Below, piece after piece: positions 33,816 through 42,514 of a stretch of 64,000 bases of DNA. The DNA is taken from positions 1-64,000 of the forward strand of contig NZ_CANMBJ010000003.1 in the NCBI RefSeq assembly GCF_947496075.1, written 5' to 3'. The DNA comes from an uncultured Tateyamaria sp. (GTDB taxonomy: Bacteria > Pseudomonadota > Alphaproteobacteria > Rhodobacterales > Rhodobacteraceae). A model generated the notes under the pieces. It was given only the letters and a program-made list of their open reading frames with translations. It was not told the DNA's origin and did not search any database. The position numbers and the translations under genes are program-made. Within the stretch, counting starts at the first letter, position 1. Every line of letters starts with the position of its first letter.

Positions 33816-35333
33816 ATGGCCTCGAAAATGTCACCCGTATCCGTACTGGCTACGTTGTCCATTGCTGGCTTGGCAGCGGCCTTTGCAGCAGAAGCTGGTG
33901 AGGAAACCCAGCTGAGTATTCCACTTCCGCGGCCACTTGAGGACACAGATTTCCTCTACGACGGAGCACCTGCACCGTCGCTTGTAGAACTTGGACGGAA
34001 CCTGTTTTTTGATCCGGTTCTGTCTGGGAATGGAAACATTTCCTGCGGTACTTGCCATGATCCCGCCTTGGGGTCAGGTGATGGATTGGCGCTAGGTATC
34101 GGTGAAGGTGGGGTGGGCTCGGGTTCGGATCGCGCAACCGCCGATCCTGTGACCGGCAGGGTGCCACGAAATGCGCAACCGCTCTGGAACATCGGTGCGC
34201 GCAGCTATGTCTCGATGTTTCACGACGGTCGAGTCGAGGAATTGGATAGCTCTCACACAACGCTTGCGATCCGCAATCCTGCCGGGCGGGATTTGCCCAA
34301 AAATCTATCTGGTGTGCTGACGGCACAAGCGTTTTTCCCAGTCACTTCTCCAATTGAGATGGCAGGCCAATATGGGGAAAACCCAATTGCGGACGCTGCA
34401 CATCACGAAGATCGATCTGCGATCTGGAATATGTTGGCGCAGCGAGTCGTGGCGCACACAAGCTATTTTGAGATGATGCAGTGTGCTTTTCCGGAGATCA
34501 CATCTCCCGACCAAGTCACCTACAGCCACATCGCGGAAGCGCTCGCCGCATTCCAAACTGTCGCCTTTCGGTCAGACCAAAGCCAATTCGACTCGGTGCT
34601 GCGCACTGGTGAATTGTCGATCCTGTCGTCTGCCGCTCAAAATGGAGCCGACCTCTTCTATGGCAAAGCCAAATGTGCGGATTGCCATAGCGGACCGCTT
34701 CTCACGGATCACCAATTTCATGCCATTGCGGTGCCTCAGATTGGGCCAGGTAAGGGGCATGGAGGCGACATGACCTACTTGCGAACGACCGGCCTGCCGG
34801 GTCGAACTGAGGACGAGGGTCGTTACCGCGTTACAGGCGATCCTGCGGACCTGTTTGCATTCCGCACGCCGTCCCTGCGTAACGTTGAACTGACCGGTCC
34901 TTGGGGGCATAGCGGTGCGTTTGATAATTTGGAAGGCATGGTGCGACATCATCTTGATCCACAAACAAGCCTCACCGCATTCGATCCAGCAGAGGTGTTG
35001 TTGCCGCCTCTTGCAAATCTTCAACGCCTAAAATCTCGGGGGTCTGGCTTAAGCTTTGCGCCGCTAGAGGCCGGTCGGCGTGCAGCCTTCGACCGACGGG
35101 ACGGTTGGGTCATGCGCTCGAGCGAATTGCGCCAGCGCATCGCTACAGCAAACGTCCTGACACCCATTGCGCTTACCGAGGATGAGATCCGGGATCTTGT
35201 CTCATTTCTAGAAACTCTGACCGACCCATCTGCTCTCGATCGCAGCGAGATGATCCCCATCCATCTGCCCTCCGGACTGCCTCCGCAACCTGCAGCAGCG
35301 GTGTCAAAACAACACGTCTTTGAGACAGAATGA
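33816..35333 (+). CDS. MauG/cytochrome c peroxidase-like di-haem protein
   Basis: A 505-residue exported protein (hydrophobic signal in residues 8-25) with two CxxCH haem c sites: SCGTCHDP at 77-81 and KCADCHSG near 290. Around them are LGRNLFFDPVLSGNGNISC, TPSLRNVELTGPWGHSGAFDNLEGMVRHH in parts, typical of bacterial di-haem peroxidases and MauG. It is longer than classic peroxidases (about 330 residues), which suggests the MauG-like or thiol-oxidising subgroups. It would act in the periplasm on peroxide or on a protein or small thiol substrate. The neighbouring methyltransferase and RidA-like genes do not identify it. Confidence 0.85.
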   Translation: MASKMSPVSVLATLSIAGLAAAFAAEAGEETQLSIPLPRPLEDTDFLYDGAPAPSLVELGRNLFFDPVLSGNGNISCGTCHDPALGSGDGLALGIGEGGVGSGSDRATADPVTGRVPRNAQPLWNIGARSYVSMFHDGRVEELDSSHTTLAIRNPAGRDLPKNLSGVLTAQAFFPVTSPIEMAGQYGENPIADAAHHEDRSAIWNMLAQRVVAHTSYFEMMQCAFPEITSPDQVTYSHIAEALAAFQTVAFRSDQSQFDSVLRTGELSILSSAAQNGADLFYGKAKCADCHSGPLLTDHQFHAIAVPQIGPGKGHGGDMTYLRTTGLPGRTEDEGRYRVTGDPADLFAFRTPSLRNVELTGPWGHSGAFDNLEGMVRHHLDPQTSLTAFDPAEVLLPPLANLQRLKSRGSGLSFAPLEAGRRAAFDRRDGWVMRSSELRQRIATANVLTPIALTEDEIRDLVSFLETLTDPSALDRSEMIPIHLPSGLPPQPAAAVSKQHVFETE

Positions 35334-35492
35334 AGAGGACCATACAACGGACATAGGGATAATTCTTGAAAGGAAATCGGCATTGTTTGCCGTAGCGCCC
35401 CCGACGCTCTATCGCACCTGACCAGAACCCTCATTTCAGCGGAGTGCTGTCCGCTTTTGACGGTCACGAAAACTCAGAACAGGACGAAGACA

Positions 35493-35876
35493 ATGATTAC
35501 AGCCGTGAACCCGGAGCACATCGCGCCGCCCGCCAGCCACTATAAACATGGCTTCTTTATTGATGCGGGCGCTAACTGGATGACCCTTTCCGGCCAGTTG
35601 GGCGAAAGGGCGGACGGAACCTGTCCCGAAGGCATCGAAGAACAGGCCCGGATCGCGTGGGCAAACGTGTTGGCCATTCTAGAACAGAAGGCCTTCGGCG
35701 TTGCGAATGTCGTTAAAGTCACAAGCTATATCGTCGGGGAAGAGAATATTCCGGATTACGTTCAGGTGCATCGTGAGGTCGTTGGCAAATACCTTCCTCC
35801 CTGGACTTTGGTCGTCGTCGCGGCGTTAGGGCATCCGCATTACAAGATCGAGATTGACGTTACCGCAGCCGGGTAG
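35493..35876 (+). CDS. RidA-family (YjgF/YER057c) protein without the usual catalytic Arg
   Basis: A 127-residue RidA-fold protein: GANWMTLSGQLGERADGTCPEG, then EEQARIAWANVLAILEQKAFGVANVVKVTSYIV in parts, and the closing HYKIEIDVTAAG. True RidA imine deaminases have an arginine just before that last strand (V-A-R-L in the E. coli protein); here the aligned position reads V-A-A-L. That suggests a Rid subfamily with another activity. ATG 35493 with AGGACGAAG in front is chosen. It is the last gene of the rightward series that starts with the methyltransferase. Confidence 0.8.
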   Translation: MITAVNPEHIAPPASHYKHGFFIDAGANWMTLSGQLGERADGTCPEGIEEQARIAWANVLAILEQKAFGVANVVKVTSYIVGEENIPDYVQVHREVVGKYLPPWTLVVVAALGHPHYKIEIDVTAAG

Positions 35877-36143
35877 GCGAAAATCATCCGCCATTACTAT
35901 TGCACTGCGCATCATCAATAAGTGCTTCTTGACAATGTGGATGCAGACGGTCGTGGCATAAGCGGCCTGCCAGCGAAGAAGCGGATTGAAATCGAACTTC
36001 CAAAACCACTTTGAATGGCTGCGGTGGCGAAAGCCACTGCAGCGCAACACAAAACTTGCCGCGCCCGCGAATTGATGCTGCTTGAGCGAAGCCTGGAAAA
36101 CGTATGGCGGCAAAGTCCGCGTACTGTTAGTCGGCTTGTTTCG

Positions 36144-36228
36144 GATTTCGCAGCCGCAGCGAATGGCGGCTCTGACGGGCCGCGTCGCAGCATCGAGAGA
36201 GCGGGTCGGATGTCCGGAATGGGCCGTC
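36144..36228 (+). repeat. Dispersed intergenic repeat, copy A
   Basis: A diverged copy of the repeat described at 43736 and 47247: it shares GCAGCGAATGGCGGC at its left, GTCGCAGCATCG in the middle and AATGGGCCGTC at its right, with the same spacing. It lies in the 438-bp gene-free stretch 35877-36314, which otherwise holds nothing I could identify. Confidence 0.65.
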
Positions 36229-36314
36229 GACGGCTATAATGACTGGGGTATGTATGTAATTGCTACGCCGTCTCCGATGACCGGATTGCGCTTAATACAA
36301 ACACTTTTTTGGCA

Positions 36315-37058
36315 TCAACCGTACTTCCGTAGGGCATCCGACACTGAAATGCGAGGCACGTTGAGCCATCCGTTCCCTTTAGGTTCCGCGGCTTCCATGT
36401 CGAGATTGAAAATCTCGTACGTCTGTACTGCAGTGTCGTCGAGCCCGGTGACGATGACATCGAATGTGTAAGACGGCTCTTCAGCAATGAACCAATGCAC
36501 ATTGTCGTCATCTTCTCCGATAGAGGACAAATCGCCAGATTGGATCATGCGATCCACAGTCGGTTGGATAGTTAGCGAACGCTCGTCGCGTGACACCAGA
36601 TCGTATTGGCGAAGCCGGAATGCTCCTGTTAGCGGTAGATGGGCCGAAACCATATTGGAATGCCCGTGTGGTATGATGGATCTGCCGGTGTCAACGGCGA
36701 ACAGTTTTGGCAGGAAATGCATCGTTCTGTGCTCATCGAAACCGAAATCGATCTGCGCTGTCGATACGCCACGGTCAGCAAAACCGATCCGTGCCGCGAG
36801 ACGCTCGAAGTCTATCCCGTCCATAAGGTCTGTCTCCGGGACAGAGGATAGCAATTCCTCCATGCCCGCTCGCCAGTCTTCCACTGAGATCACCGTGCCT
36901 CGCAGGGCGCCTGAAAGCTCATCGATCTTTGAAATGAGGCGTTCTATCTCGCGACCAGCCGGTCCTGCGAATGCCGATGTGCTGCTACTGACACTCAACA
37001 GCGAGGTTAGTGTGCCAAGCTGCGCAACAACTGATCGTCGTGTGACATCTGATTTCAT
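36315..37058 (-). CDS. Exported protein of unknown function (possible cupin fold)
   Basis: A 247-residue protein with a twin-arginine-like signal (MKSDVTRRSVVAQLGTLTSL then a hydrophobic, small-residue stretch ending near AFA). The mature chain is helical at first (residues 35-75), then has PHGHSNMVSAHLPLTGAFRLRQYD near 130-155 and DDDNVHWFIAEEPSYTFDVIVTGL near 185, a spacing of histidines that resembles cysteine-dioxygenase-like cupins. The assignment is weak. It is convergent with the RidA-like gene and has no obvious operon partner. Confidence 0.5.
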   Translation of the reverse strand: MKSDVTRRSVVAQLGTLTSLLSVSSSTSAFAGPAGREIERLISKIDELSGALRGTVISVEDWRAGMEELLSSVPETDLMDGIDFERLAARIGFADRGVSTAQIDFGFDEHRTMHFLPKLFAVDTGRSIIPHGHSNMVSAHLPLTGAFRLRQYDLVSRDERSLTIQPTVDRMIQSGDLSSIGEDDDNVHWFIAEEPSYTFDVIVTGLDDTAVQTYEIFNLDMEAAEPKGNGWLNVPRISVSDALRKYG

Positions 37059-37227
37059 ACCGCGATAATATCATGTTCCGGACCGCCGCAAAATGTCTCG
37101 AGGTGCCAAATGAGTGCATGCAAGTGCTTCTTGTCCCGCAAGAACAGACATTGGCGCTGCTATCTGAACGGCGGCACAGTCCCGCGTTGCCGTCCTTGGC
37201 GTATTGAACGGCGACTGTCTGGTCATC

Positions 37228-37998
37228 CTAAGTCGCCATGAAGCCGCCATCGACGGCAAGAACATGGCCAACAACGAAGGATGCCGCATCTGAGGCGAGC
37301 CAGACAGCCGCGTTGGCAACTTCCTCCGGCTCTCCCATGCGACGGATGGGCAGGCCTGCTGCGACGGCTTTCATGTCCATGACCTTGGATGATAACATCA
37401 TGTCCGTCACGACCCGTCCGGGCGCGATCACATTGATACGCACACCTTGTTCGGCCGCTTCCATCGCCGCCGATTTGGTCAGTGAAATGACAGCGGCCTT
37501 CGACGCGGAATAGATCGAAAAGCCCGGATTGGGGTTCTTCATCCCGCTAACCGACGCGTTGACAATGATCGCACCCCCGCGTCCTTTCATCGCCTGAATC
37601 TGGCGCCGCAGCGACAGAAAGACCGCCCGGACATTGGTGTCGAACACACGTGCGTAAACGTCCGCCGTCTGGTCGACCAGGGGGGCCTTGGCTTCCTGAT
37701 ACCCGGCGTTGTTGAAAGCAATGTCCAACTGCCCGTACTCGTCCAGTATGCTCTCGTGTAGGGCCTCGATCTGGGTCGGATCGGTCAGATCCGTCTGAAT
37801 GAACGCGGCGCGTCCACCCTGTGCCTCTATTTTAGCAATCGTTGCCTCTGCCTTGTCCCTGCGTCGGGCTGCGATGATCACCTGCGCGCCACGTGCCGCA
37901 AAGGCCCGCGATGCCGCCGCTCCGATCCCGGTCGCGCCGCCTGTGACGAGGGCGACCTTTCCAGCGAAGGTCGCAGCAGGATCAGCGATGTCGTTCAT
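37228..37998 (-). CDS. SDR-family oxidoreductase
   Basis: A 256-residue classical short-chain dehydrogenase/reductase. The cofactor motif is TGGATGIGAA near residue 17, NNAGY near 93, the catalytic Ser in VNASVSG, and Tyr-x3-Lys in YSASKAA near 160; the C-terminal VGHVLAVDGGF is also typical. The Arg pair in AARRRDKAEAT after the second strand suggests NADP. ATG 37998 with GAGGACG upstream is preferred over a longer extension. It is divergent from the MarR-GNAT regulator, with an operator-like palindrome between them, so it is probably that regulator's target. Substrate unknown. Confidence 0.85.
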   Translation of the reverse strand: MNDIADPAATFAGKVALVTGGATGIGAAASRAFAARGAQVIIAARRRDKAEATIAKIEAQGGRAAFIQTDLTDPTQIEALHESILDEYGQLDIAFNNAGYQEAKAPLVDQTADVYARVFDTNVRAVFLSLRRQIQAMKGRGGAIIVNASVSGMKNPNPGFSIYSASKAAVISLTKSAAMEAAEQGVRINVIAPGRVVTDMMLSSKVMDMKAVAAGLPIRRMGEPEEVANAAVWLASDAASFVVGHVLAVDGGFMAT

Positions 37999-38026
37999 GC
38001 TTGCGTCCTCGTATCGATCAGAGGTA

Positions 38027-38041
38027 GTTGTATCATACAAC
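38027..38041. promoter_or_regulatory. Palindromic operator between SDR and MarR-GNAT genes
   Basis: GTTGTATCATACAAC is a perfect 15-bp palindrome (7-bp arms, central C) in the 59-bp divergent gap. Size and position match a MarR-type operator acting on both genes. Confidence 0.65.
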
Positions 38042-38057
38042 CATATGGGAAGCCAGT

Positions 38058-39011
38058 ATGAAAGCCAGCACCGCAACCGACATCGAACGGATCCGCGCCG
38101 CTTCACGCCGGTTGGTGCGGGAGCTCGGTTTCATGGAGCAGACCCTGGCGGGCACCAACCTGTCCCCGTCTGCGGTTCATGCCCTGATCGAGATCGCGGA
38201 AGGCCGCGCGACGACGGCGCGGGATTTGTCAGACCTTTTGCGCCTTGAAAAGTCTTCGGTCAGCCGATTGTTGAAAAAACTTATCGAAACCGGAGACGTT
38301 GTCGAAACGCAGGACGAGAACGACTTTCGCATCAAGCGATTGACCCTGACGACAAAGGGGCGTGATCTCTTTGCGGCCATCGCGAAATCGGCCCAAACGC
38401 GGGTTGGTCAGGCGATTGCGCCGCTTGCAGATGAAACCGTTCGTACCTTGATTGATGGTCTGGAAGGGTATGCCGAGGCTTTGGCGCGCTCGCGTTCGGA
38501 CAACACGGCACCTGATGAACCGGAGATCGCCGAGGGCTACCGCCCCACATTGCTTGCGCGCGTTGTGGAAATGCACGCGCACTATTACAGCGGGCTGGTC
38601 GGGTTTGGACTGCCGTTCGAGACCAAGGTGGCGTCGGAACTGGCGGAGTTCATGACACGCCTTGATGCACCGACAAACGGAATCTGGCATGTGGCGTCGG
38701 GTGGCAGGATCAGCGCATCGATCGCGATTGACGGTCAGGATCTGGAGGGCGATATCGCCCATCTGCGGTGGTTCATCGTGGACGTCACGCTGCGCGGCAC
38801 CGGCATCGGCAAGAGGCTGCTCGACGCGGCCATCGCCTTTTGCGATGCGCAAGGGTTTTCGGAAACGCATCTTTGGACCTTTCAGGGCCTCGATACCGCC
38901 CGCGCCCTTTATGAACGTGTCGGTTTCGAACTGGCCGAAGAAAAGGCAGGCCGACAATGGGGCGCAGACGTGATCGAGCAGAGGTTTGTCAGGATCGGTC
39001 AACTTGATTGA
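38058..39011 (+). CDS. MarR transcriptional regulator fused to a GNAT acetyltransferase
   Basis: A 317-residue two-domain protein. Residues about 10-145 form a MarR winged helix (LSPSAVHALIEIAEGRATTARDLSDLLRLEKSSVSRLLKKL in parts, then DENDFRIKRLTLTTKGRDLF). Residues about 165-315 form a GNAT domain (HLRWFIVDVTLRGTGIGKRLLDAAIAF in parts, with the acetyl-CoA loop RGTGIGKRLL, and ARALYERVGFELAEE). MarR-GNAT fusions are a known architecture whose acetylation target is rarely known. ATG 38058 is used; a start ten codons upstream would overlap the operator palindrome. It is divergent from the SDR gene. Confidence 0.88.
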   Translation: MKASTATDIERIRAASRRLVRELGFMEQTLAGTNLSPSAVHALIEIAEGRATTARDLSDLLRLEKSSVSRLLKKLIETGDVVETQDENDFRIKRLTLTTKGRDLFAAIAKSAQTRVGQAIAPLADETVRTLIDGLEGYAEALARSRSDNTAPDEPEIAEGYRPTLLARVVEMHAHYYSGLVGFGLPFETKVASELAEFMTRLDAPTNGIWHVASGGRISASIAIDGQDLEGDIAHLRWFIVDVTLRGTGIGKRLLDAAIAFCDAQGFSETHLWTFQGLDTARALYERVGFELAEEKAGRQWGADVIEQRFVRIGQLD

Positions 39012-39091
39012 ACGAGCCACAGGCTCGCACCGAATACACTTTGGGCTGCTTTTAGGCCTGCCAACGTTGCGAACGGGATCATGGTCCCAGT

Positions 39092-40153
39092 TCACGATTG
39101 CAAAAGTTCTTTCGCATCATTCCACAGACTGGCGACCAGTTCGGTTGCTGGTTCGGCGCGTGACAATCTGGCAGACTGACCTGCCCAGGCCTGCATAGTG
39201 TCAATCTCCGTTGCACTAGCTCGCATCGCTTTTGTGATGTTGCGCTGGATTGGATAAGGTGCGGGTCTCGGCCCCTTTTCCGCAGCCTCTGTGTAAGCGG
39301 TGCGAATGGACCTTCCCAATCGCCCAGAGAATGCCCGAGTGGGGATTGTATCTTCGGGCAAAGCGGCCCCGATGGCGTCGGCCCAAGGAAGGGCAATTCC
39401 GGCTTCCGGCGTGCGCAGCAAGCCTGTTCCGATTTGCACCGCTGAAGCACCGAGAAGCAACGCAGCGGCTATCCCACGCGCATCAGCAATGCCGCCCGTT
39501 GCCACAACGGGCACCTTCACAGCATCGACAACCGCAGGGAGCAGAGACAATAGCCCGACCATCGAACGCGACGCATCTTCGGCGCTGAACGATCCGCGAT
39601 GCCCTCCGGCTTCCATACCCTGCGCGACAATAACATCCGCGCCTGCGGCTTCCGCCGCCAAGGCGTCCGTGACAGAGGTGACGGTTGCAAACCATCGTAC
39701 CCCGCGTTCTTTCATGCGTGCGACGAATGGGGCGGGATAAACACCCATGATGGATGAGATGACATGCGGACCAGCCGCTAGCATCGCATCACATTGGGCG
39801 TCGAAATCCACGAGGGAGGCTTCGGCGTCTTCAGGAGGCACTTCCGGGCCCCATTGACCCAAGAATGCCCGTACCTTTGCTTCGTGGTCTGCATCGCGCA
39901 TAGGATCAGGGTCGGGTATCCAGACGTTCAGTTGAAATGCGCCGTTTGAACCGGCCCGCATCTGTTGCGCCCATTTGGTTATGTCTTCTGGCTGCATGAG
40001 CAGACAACCGCATGCGCCCATCCCGCCTGCATTCGCAACTGCGATCGATAGCGAGGCAGGGCATGCCCCAGCCATCGGCGCTAGAAGGATAGGGAGTTGG
40101 AGGTCAAAGGCCTCGCAGAAAGCTGCAGCGCGACCTAGGGGAGTGGATGGCAT
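39092..40153 (-). CDS. Nitronate monooxygenase family (2-nitropropane dioxygenase-like)
   Basis: A 353-residue FMN-dependent TIM-barrel enzyme. Motifs are LPILLAPMAGACPASLSIAVANAGGMG in parts at the N-terminus, GADVIVAQGMEAGGHRGSF near 172, the VPVVATGGIADARGIAAALLLGASAVQIGTGLLRT (in parts) phosphate site near 218, and an AFSGRLGRSI segment. These place it with class I-like nitronate monooxygenases that oxidise nitronates such as propionate 3-nitronate. No partner gene is adjacent on the same strand. The cysteine in APMAGACP is shared by several family members. Confidence 0.85.
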   Translation of the reverse strand: MPSTPLGRAAAFCEAFDLQLPILLAPMAGACPASLSIAVANAGGMGACGCLLMQPEDITKWAQQMRAGSNGAFQLNVWIPDPDPMRDADHEAKVRAFLGQWGPEVPPEDAEASLVDFDAQCDAMLAAGPHVISSIMGVYPAPFVARMKERGVRWFATVTSVTDALAAEAAGADVIVAQGMEAGGHRGSFSAEDASRSMVGLLSLLPAVVDAVKVPVVATGGIADARGIAAALLLGASAVQIGTGLLRTPEAGIALPWADAIGAALPEDTIPTRAFSGRLGRSIRTAYTEAAEKGPRPAPYPIQRNITKAMRASATEIDTMQAWAGQSARLSRAEPATELVASLWNDAKELLQS

Positions 40154-40395
40154 TGGACGCTCCTGTGATGGCTTACTTCTTATAGCGCTTCACTTGAGTT
40201 ATTCATCAATCAGTTCATCCGTTCCACAAGCCAACTATCGTGTGATAGCAGCGAATTCACACTATGAACCGCTGTAGTCACAACACGTTGCTGCCTAGGA
40301 CCGTAGAGAGCCCAACTTGCCCATTGTTCAAGCCGCAGCGAAAGGCTGCTTCACAGTTTGGTAAGCACCGTAGGCCCTAGCCTGCAATGAACACC

Positions 40396-40974
40396 TCAAA
40401 TTTTTCGTGCAGACGCCACAAGGATCTTGGCCGCTTCTGCGGCGTGCTCTGCATAACTTACGTCACGGTGAATGAGCATTGTTGAGAACGCGCCGTCGAT
40501 GAGTAGCGCGATATGACGGGATAGATCGACCGGATGGTCCAGTTCGGCCTCTTCAAAACGTTCCGCCAACCAGACTTCGAACTTTTTCTTGTGTGCAGAG
40601 CCGGTCTGTATTGCAGGATGCCCCGGCGTGTTGACGAATTCGGCCGCTGTCCTGAGGAAGCCACAGCCCTTCCACTGTGGACGGCGCGCCCTTTTGGCAA
40701 TGTTCAAAAAGATCGCAGCAACCTTCTCTGGTACGTCACCGTCCGCCTCATCGTACCAATTGCGGTAGCGCGCCAGATTTGGTTCGTCGCGAGCTGACAA
40801 ATAGGCATCTATCAAATCGTCCTTGCTCTTGAAGTGATAGTAAAACGTGTTCTTGGTGACCCCTGCCACCTCAGCAATCGTGTCGACACTCGTCGCACGG
40901 ATGCCCGCGCCGTAGAAGAGCTTGTCCGCCGCTACGATGATCCGATCTCGTGCCGATGTCTTGTTCTGCACCAT
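40396..40974 (-). CDS. TetR-family transcriptional regulator
   Basis: A 192-residue repressor with an N-terminal DNA-binding domain (ARDRIIVAADKLFYGAGIRATSVDTIAEVAGVTKNTFYYHFKSKDDLIDAYL in parts) and a helical C-terminal domain of the TetR_C class that contains WKGCGFLRTAAEF. It is divergent from the linalool dehydratase-like gene; the gap (40975-41084) contains AACCAGTCAGTT, close to the ACTGACTGGTT half-sites common for this subgroup, at about 40992. It most likely represses the divergent two-gene operon. Confidence 0.86.
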   Translation of the reverse strand: MVQNKTSARDRIIVAADKLFYGAGIRATSVDTIAEVAGVTKNTFYYHFKSKDDLIDAYLSARDEPNLARYRNWYDEADGDVPEKVAAIFLNIAKRARRPQWKGCGFLRTAAEFVNTPGHPAIQTGSAHKKKFEVWLAERFEEAELDHPVDLSRHIALLIDGAFSTMLIHRDVSYAEHAAEAAKILVASARKI

Positions 40975-41084
40975 AGGTATACTAACCAGTCAGTTTGAAT
41001 GAATATCCTGGGCTGATAGTCTGGTGTCAAGCCTTCGGTGCTCAAATAGCACCGGCGCCAACTTTCCAGGGAGAGGATCACTCG

Positions 41085-42131
41085 ATGGTCTCAGCAATAC
41101 AGACAGTCAAGGATATCGCCGTTGAGCGTCTCAATCATTGCTGTGGCAGGGCGGAGGTCGACTGGTCACTTGTGCGCAAGCCGCGTTTCGAGAGGGCGAA
41201 CTTCGCGACGCGCTACCATTTTATCTATCCGGCGATCGGACACTTCATTCGTTTGAAGAAGAAGCCCGAACTTGCATCATCCCTGCGTCCGCAGCTTGAC
41301 CTGATGTATCGCGCACTTCTCGAGCCACGGACATGGCGGTACTGGCATGACGAGCTGAATGAAACGAGCTGGCCGCTGAAAGAGCGTAATCTGACATATG
41401 CCGGGCGTCTCGCGACCTTCATCGGGTTTTACATCGATGCGTTCGGTTCTCCACCAGCGGGCCGGATCGAGTTGGATGGCCAAATCACGACATACACCGA
41501 ACTCTCGGAAAGCCTGTATCACCAAATGACCGCCTCTCCGACGTGTGGCGTAAGCTGCTACCATCACCAATCAATGGTCATGTGCAACGCGCATATGTTG
41601 ATCAACAACACCCTGCATGATCGGCTCTTCGGGACGGACTACGCGACCGCAAATGAGGATTGGCTTTCGACTGTGGACAAGCATTTGATCACTGGCACAT
41701 CGACAGGGCCGCTCTTCTATTTTGGGACCAAGTCTGACGACCCTCACCCCATCTTGGATAAAAGCTCTCTTGGTGCGGACATCTGGTCGTTCTTCGCGAT
41801 GAGCGGCGTGGAACCGGGGCGTGTGCGCGACTGGTTCACCCGGTGGCGTGGAAACATCAGTGAAAAGGACGGCCTCTCATGGATCGAGATATCGCCAGAA
41901 GATCACAAGTCTGAGTTCTCTTCAAATCAGCTCGCAAGCTCCTGGGCCTTCTGTCTCGCGCGAGAGCTTGGCGATTACGATCTGGCTGACAAGTTGGCTG
42001 CCTGGCTTCGCCCGCAGGTCGAGAAAGGCTTCGATGCCGATCCCTTCTTGTCGGGGCTCTATGTTCTTGGCGAGGAACTCACTGCCGGAGCGTTCCACAA
42101 ACTCGTTACAGGGGAGGGCAAATGCCAATAA
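41085..42131 (+). CDS. Linalool dehydratase/isomerase-like protein
   Basis: A 348-residue protein whose layout resembles LinD, the (alpha/alpha)6-barrel linalool dehydratase-isomerase. YHFIYPAIGHFIRL near residues 44-56 gives the Tyr/His region; SCYHHQSMVMC at 157-167 places two cysteines (158 and 167) exactly nine apart, as the catalytic Cys171/Cys180 pair of LinD; and LFGTDYATANEDWL near 181 matches the GTDYA block. The N-terminus carries no export signal, whereas LinD is periplasmic. ATG 41085 follows GAGAGGA. Its 3' end overlaps a tautomerase gene by 10 bp. A carbon-carbon or alcohol hydration/dehydration activity is inferred; terpene substrates are not proven. Confidence 0.6.
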   Translation: MVSAIQTVKDIAVERLNHCCGRAEVDWSLVRKPRFERANFATRYHFIYPAIGHFIRLKKKPELASSLRPQLDLMYRALLEPRTWRYWHDELNETSWPLKERNLTYAGRLATFIGFYIDAFGSPPAGRIELDGQITTYTELSESLYHQMTASPTCGVSCYHHQSMVMCNAHMLINNTLHDRLFGTDYATANEDWLSTVDKHLITGTSTGPLFYFGTKSDDPHPILDKSSLGADIWSFFAMSGVEPGRVRDWFTRWRGNISEKDGLSWIEISPEDHKSEFSSNQLASSWAFCLARELGDYDLADKLAAWLRPQVEKGFDADPFLSGLYVLGEELTAGAFHKLVTGEGKCQ

Positions 42132-42316
42132 TTCAATGCGATATTCGTGAGGGGCGTAGCGCCGTACAGAAGGCGTCGTTGGCAAAGGCTATAACGGACG
42201 CGGTGGAATCTACGATCAATGCACCAAGGGAACACATCTACGTATTGGTTCGAGAGACACCTGCACAAGGTTTCTGCCACGGCGGCGCACAGTTCGATGG
42301 GCTGGACGCCGAATGA
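42122..42316 (+). CDS. 4-oxalocrotonate tautomerase-like protein
   Basis: A 64-residue protein starting Met-Pro-Ile-Ile, so removal of Met leaves the catalytic Pro1 of the tautomerase superfamily. EGRSAVQKASLAKAITDAV is the following helix and EHIYVLVRETPAQGF gives the second strand with an Arg where Arg39 is expected. Such enzymes shift enol-keto double bonds in ring-cleavage pathways. It overlaps the LinD-like gene, so the two products probably act in one pathway. The 198-bp gap after it (42317-42514) holds no gene I could identify. Confidence 0.8.
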   Translation: MPIIQCDIREGRSAVQKASLAKAITDAVESTINAPREHIYVLVRETPAQGFCHGGAQFDGLDAE

Positions 42317-42514
42317 ACAAGTGTCGATACGGTACCGCATAACGGGTGGCTTCGGTGGTGCTGCGCTTAGCAGCGCGATCTCCGGGAGAATAAGCCAGGA
42401 GCGGACATCTGCCAAATGGCAGGAAAGTGCCCAATTTGCCGAATTCTACAGGATGCGTGAATGTCGGCATTAGTCTTGCTTGTCGCTCCACTTACTGCAT
42501 GAGATCGTCCGACC

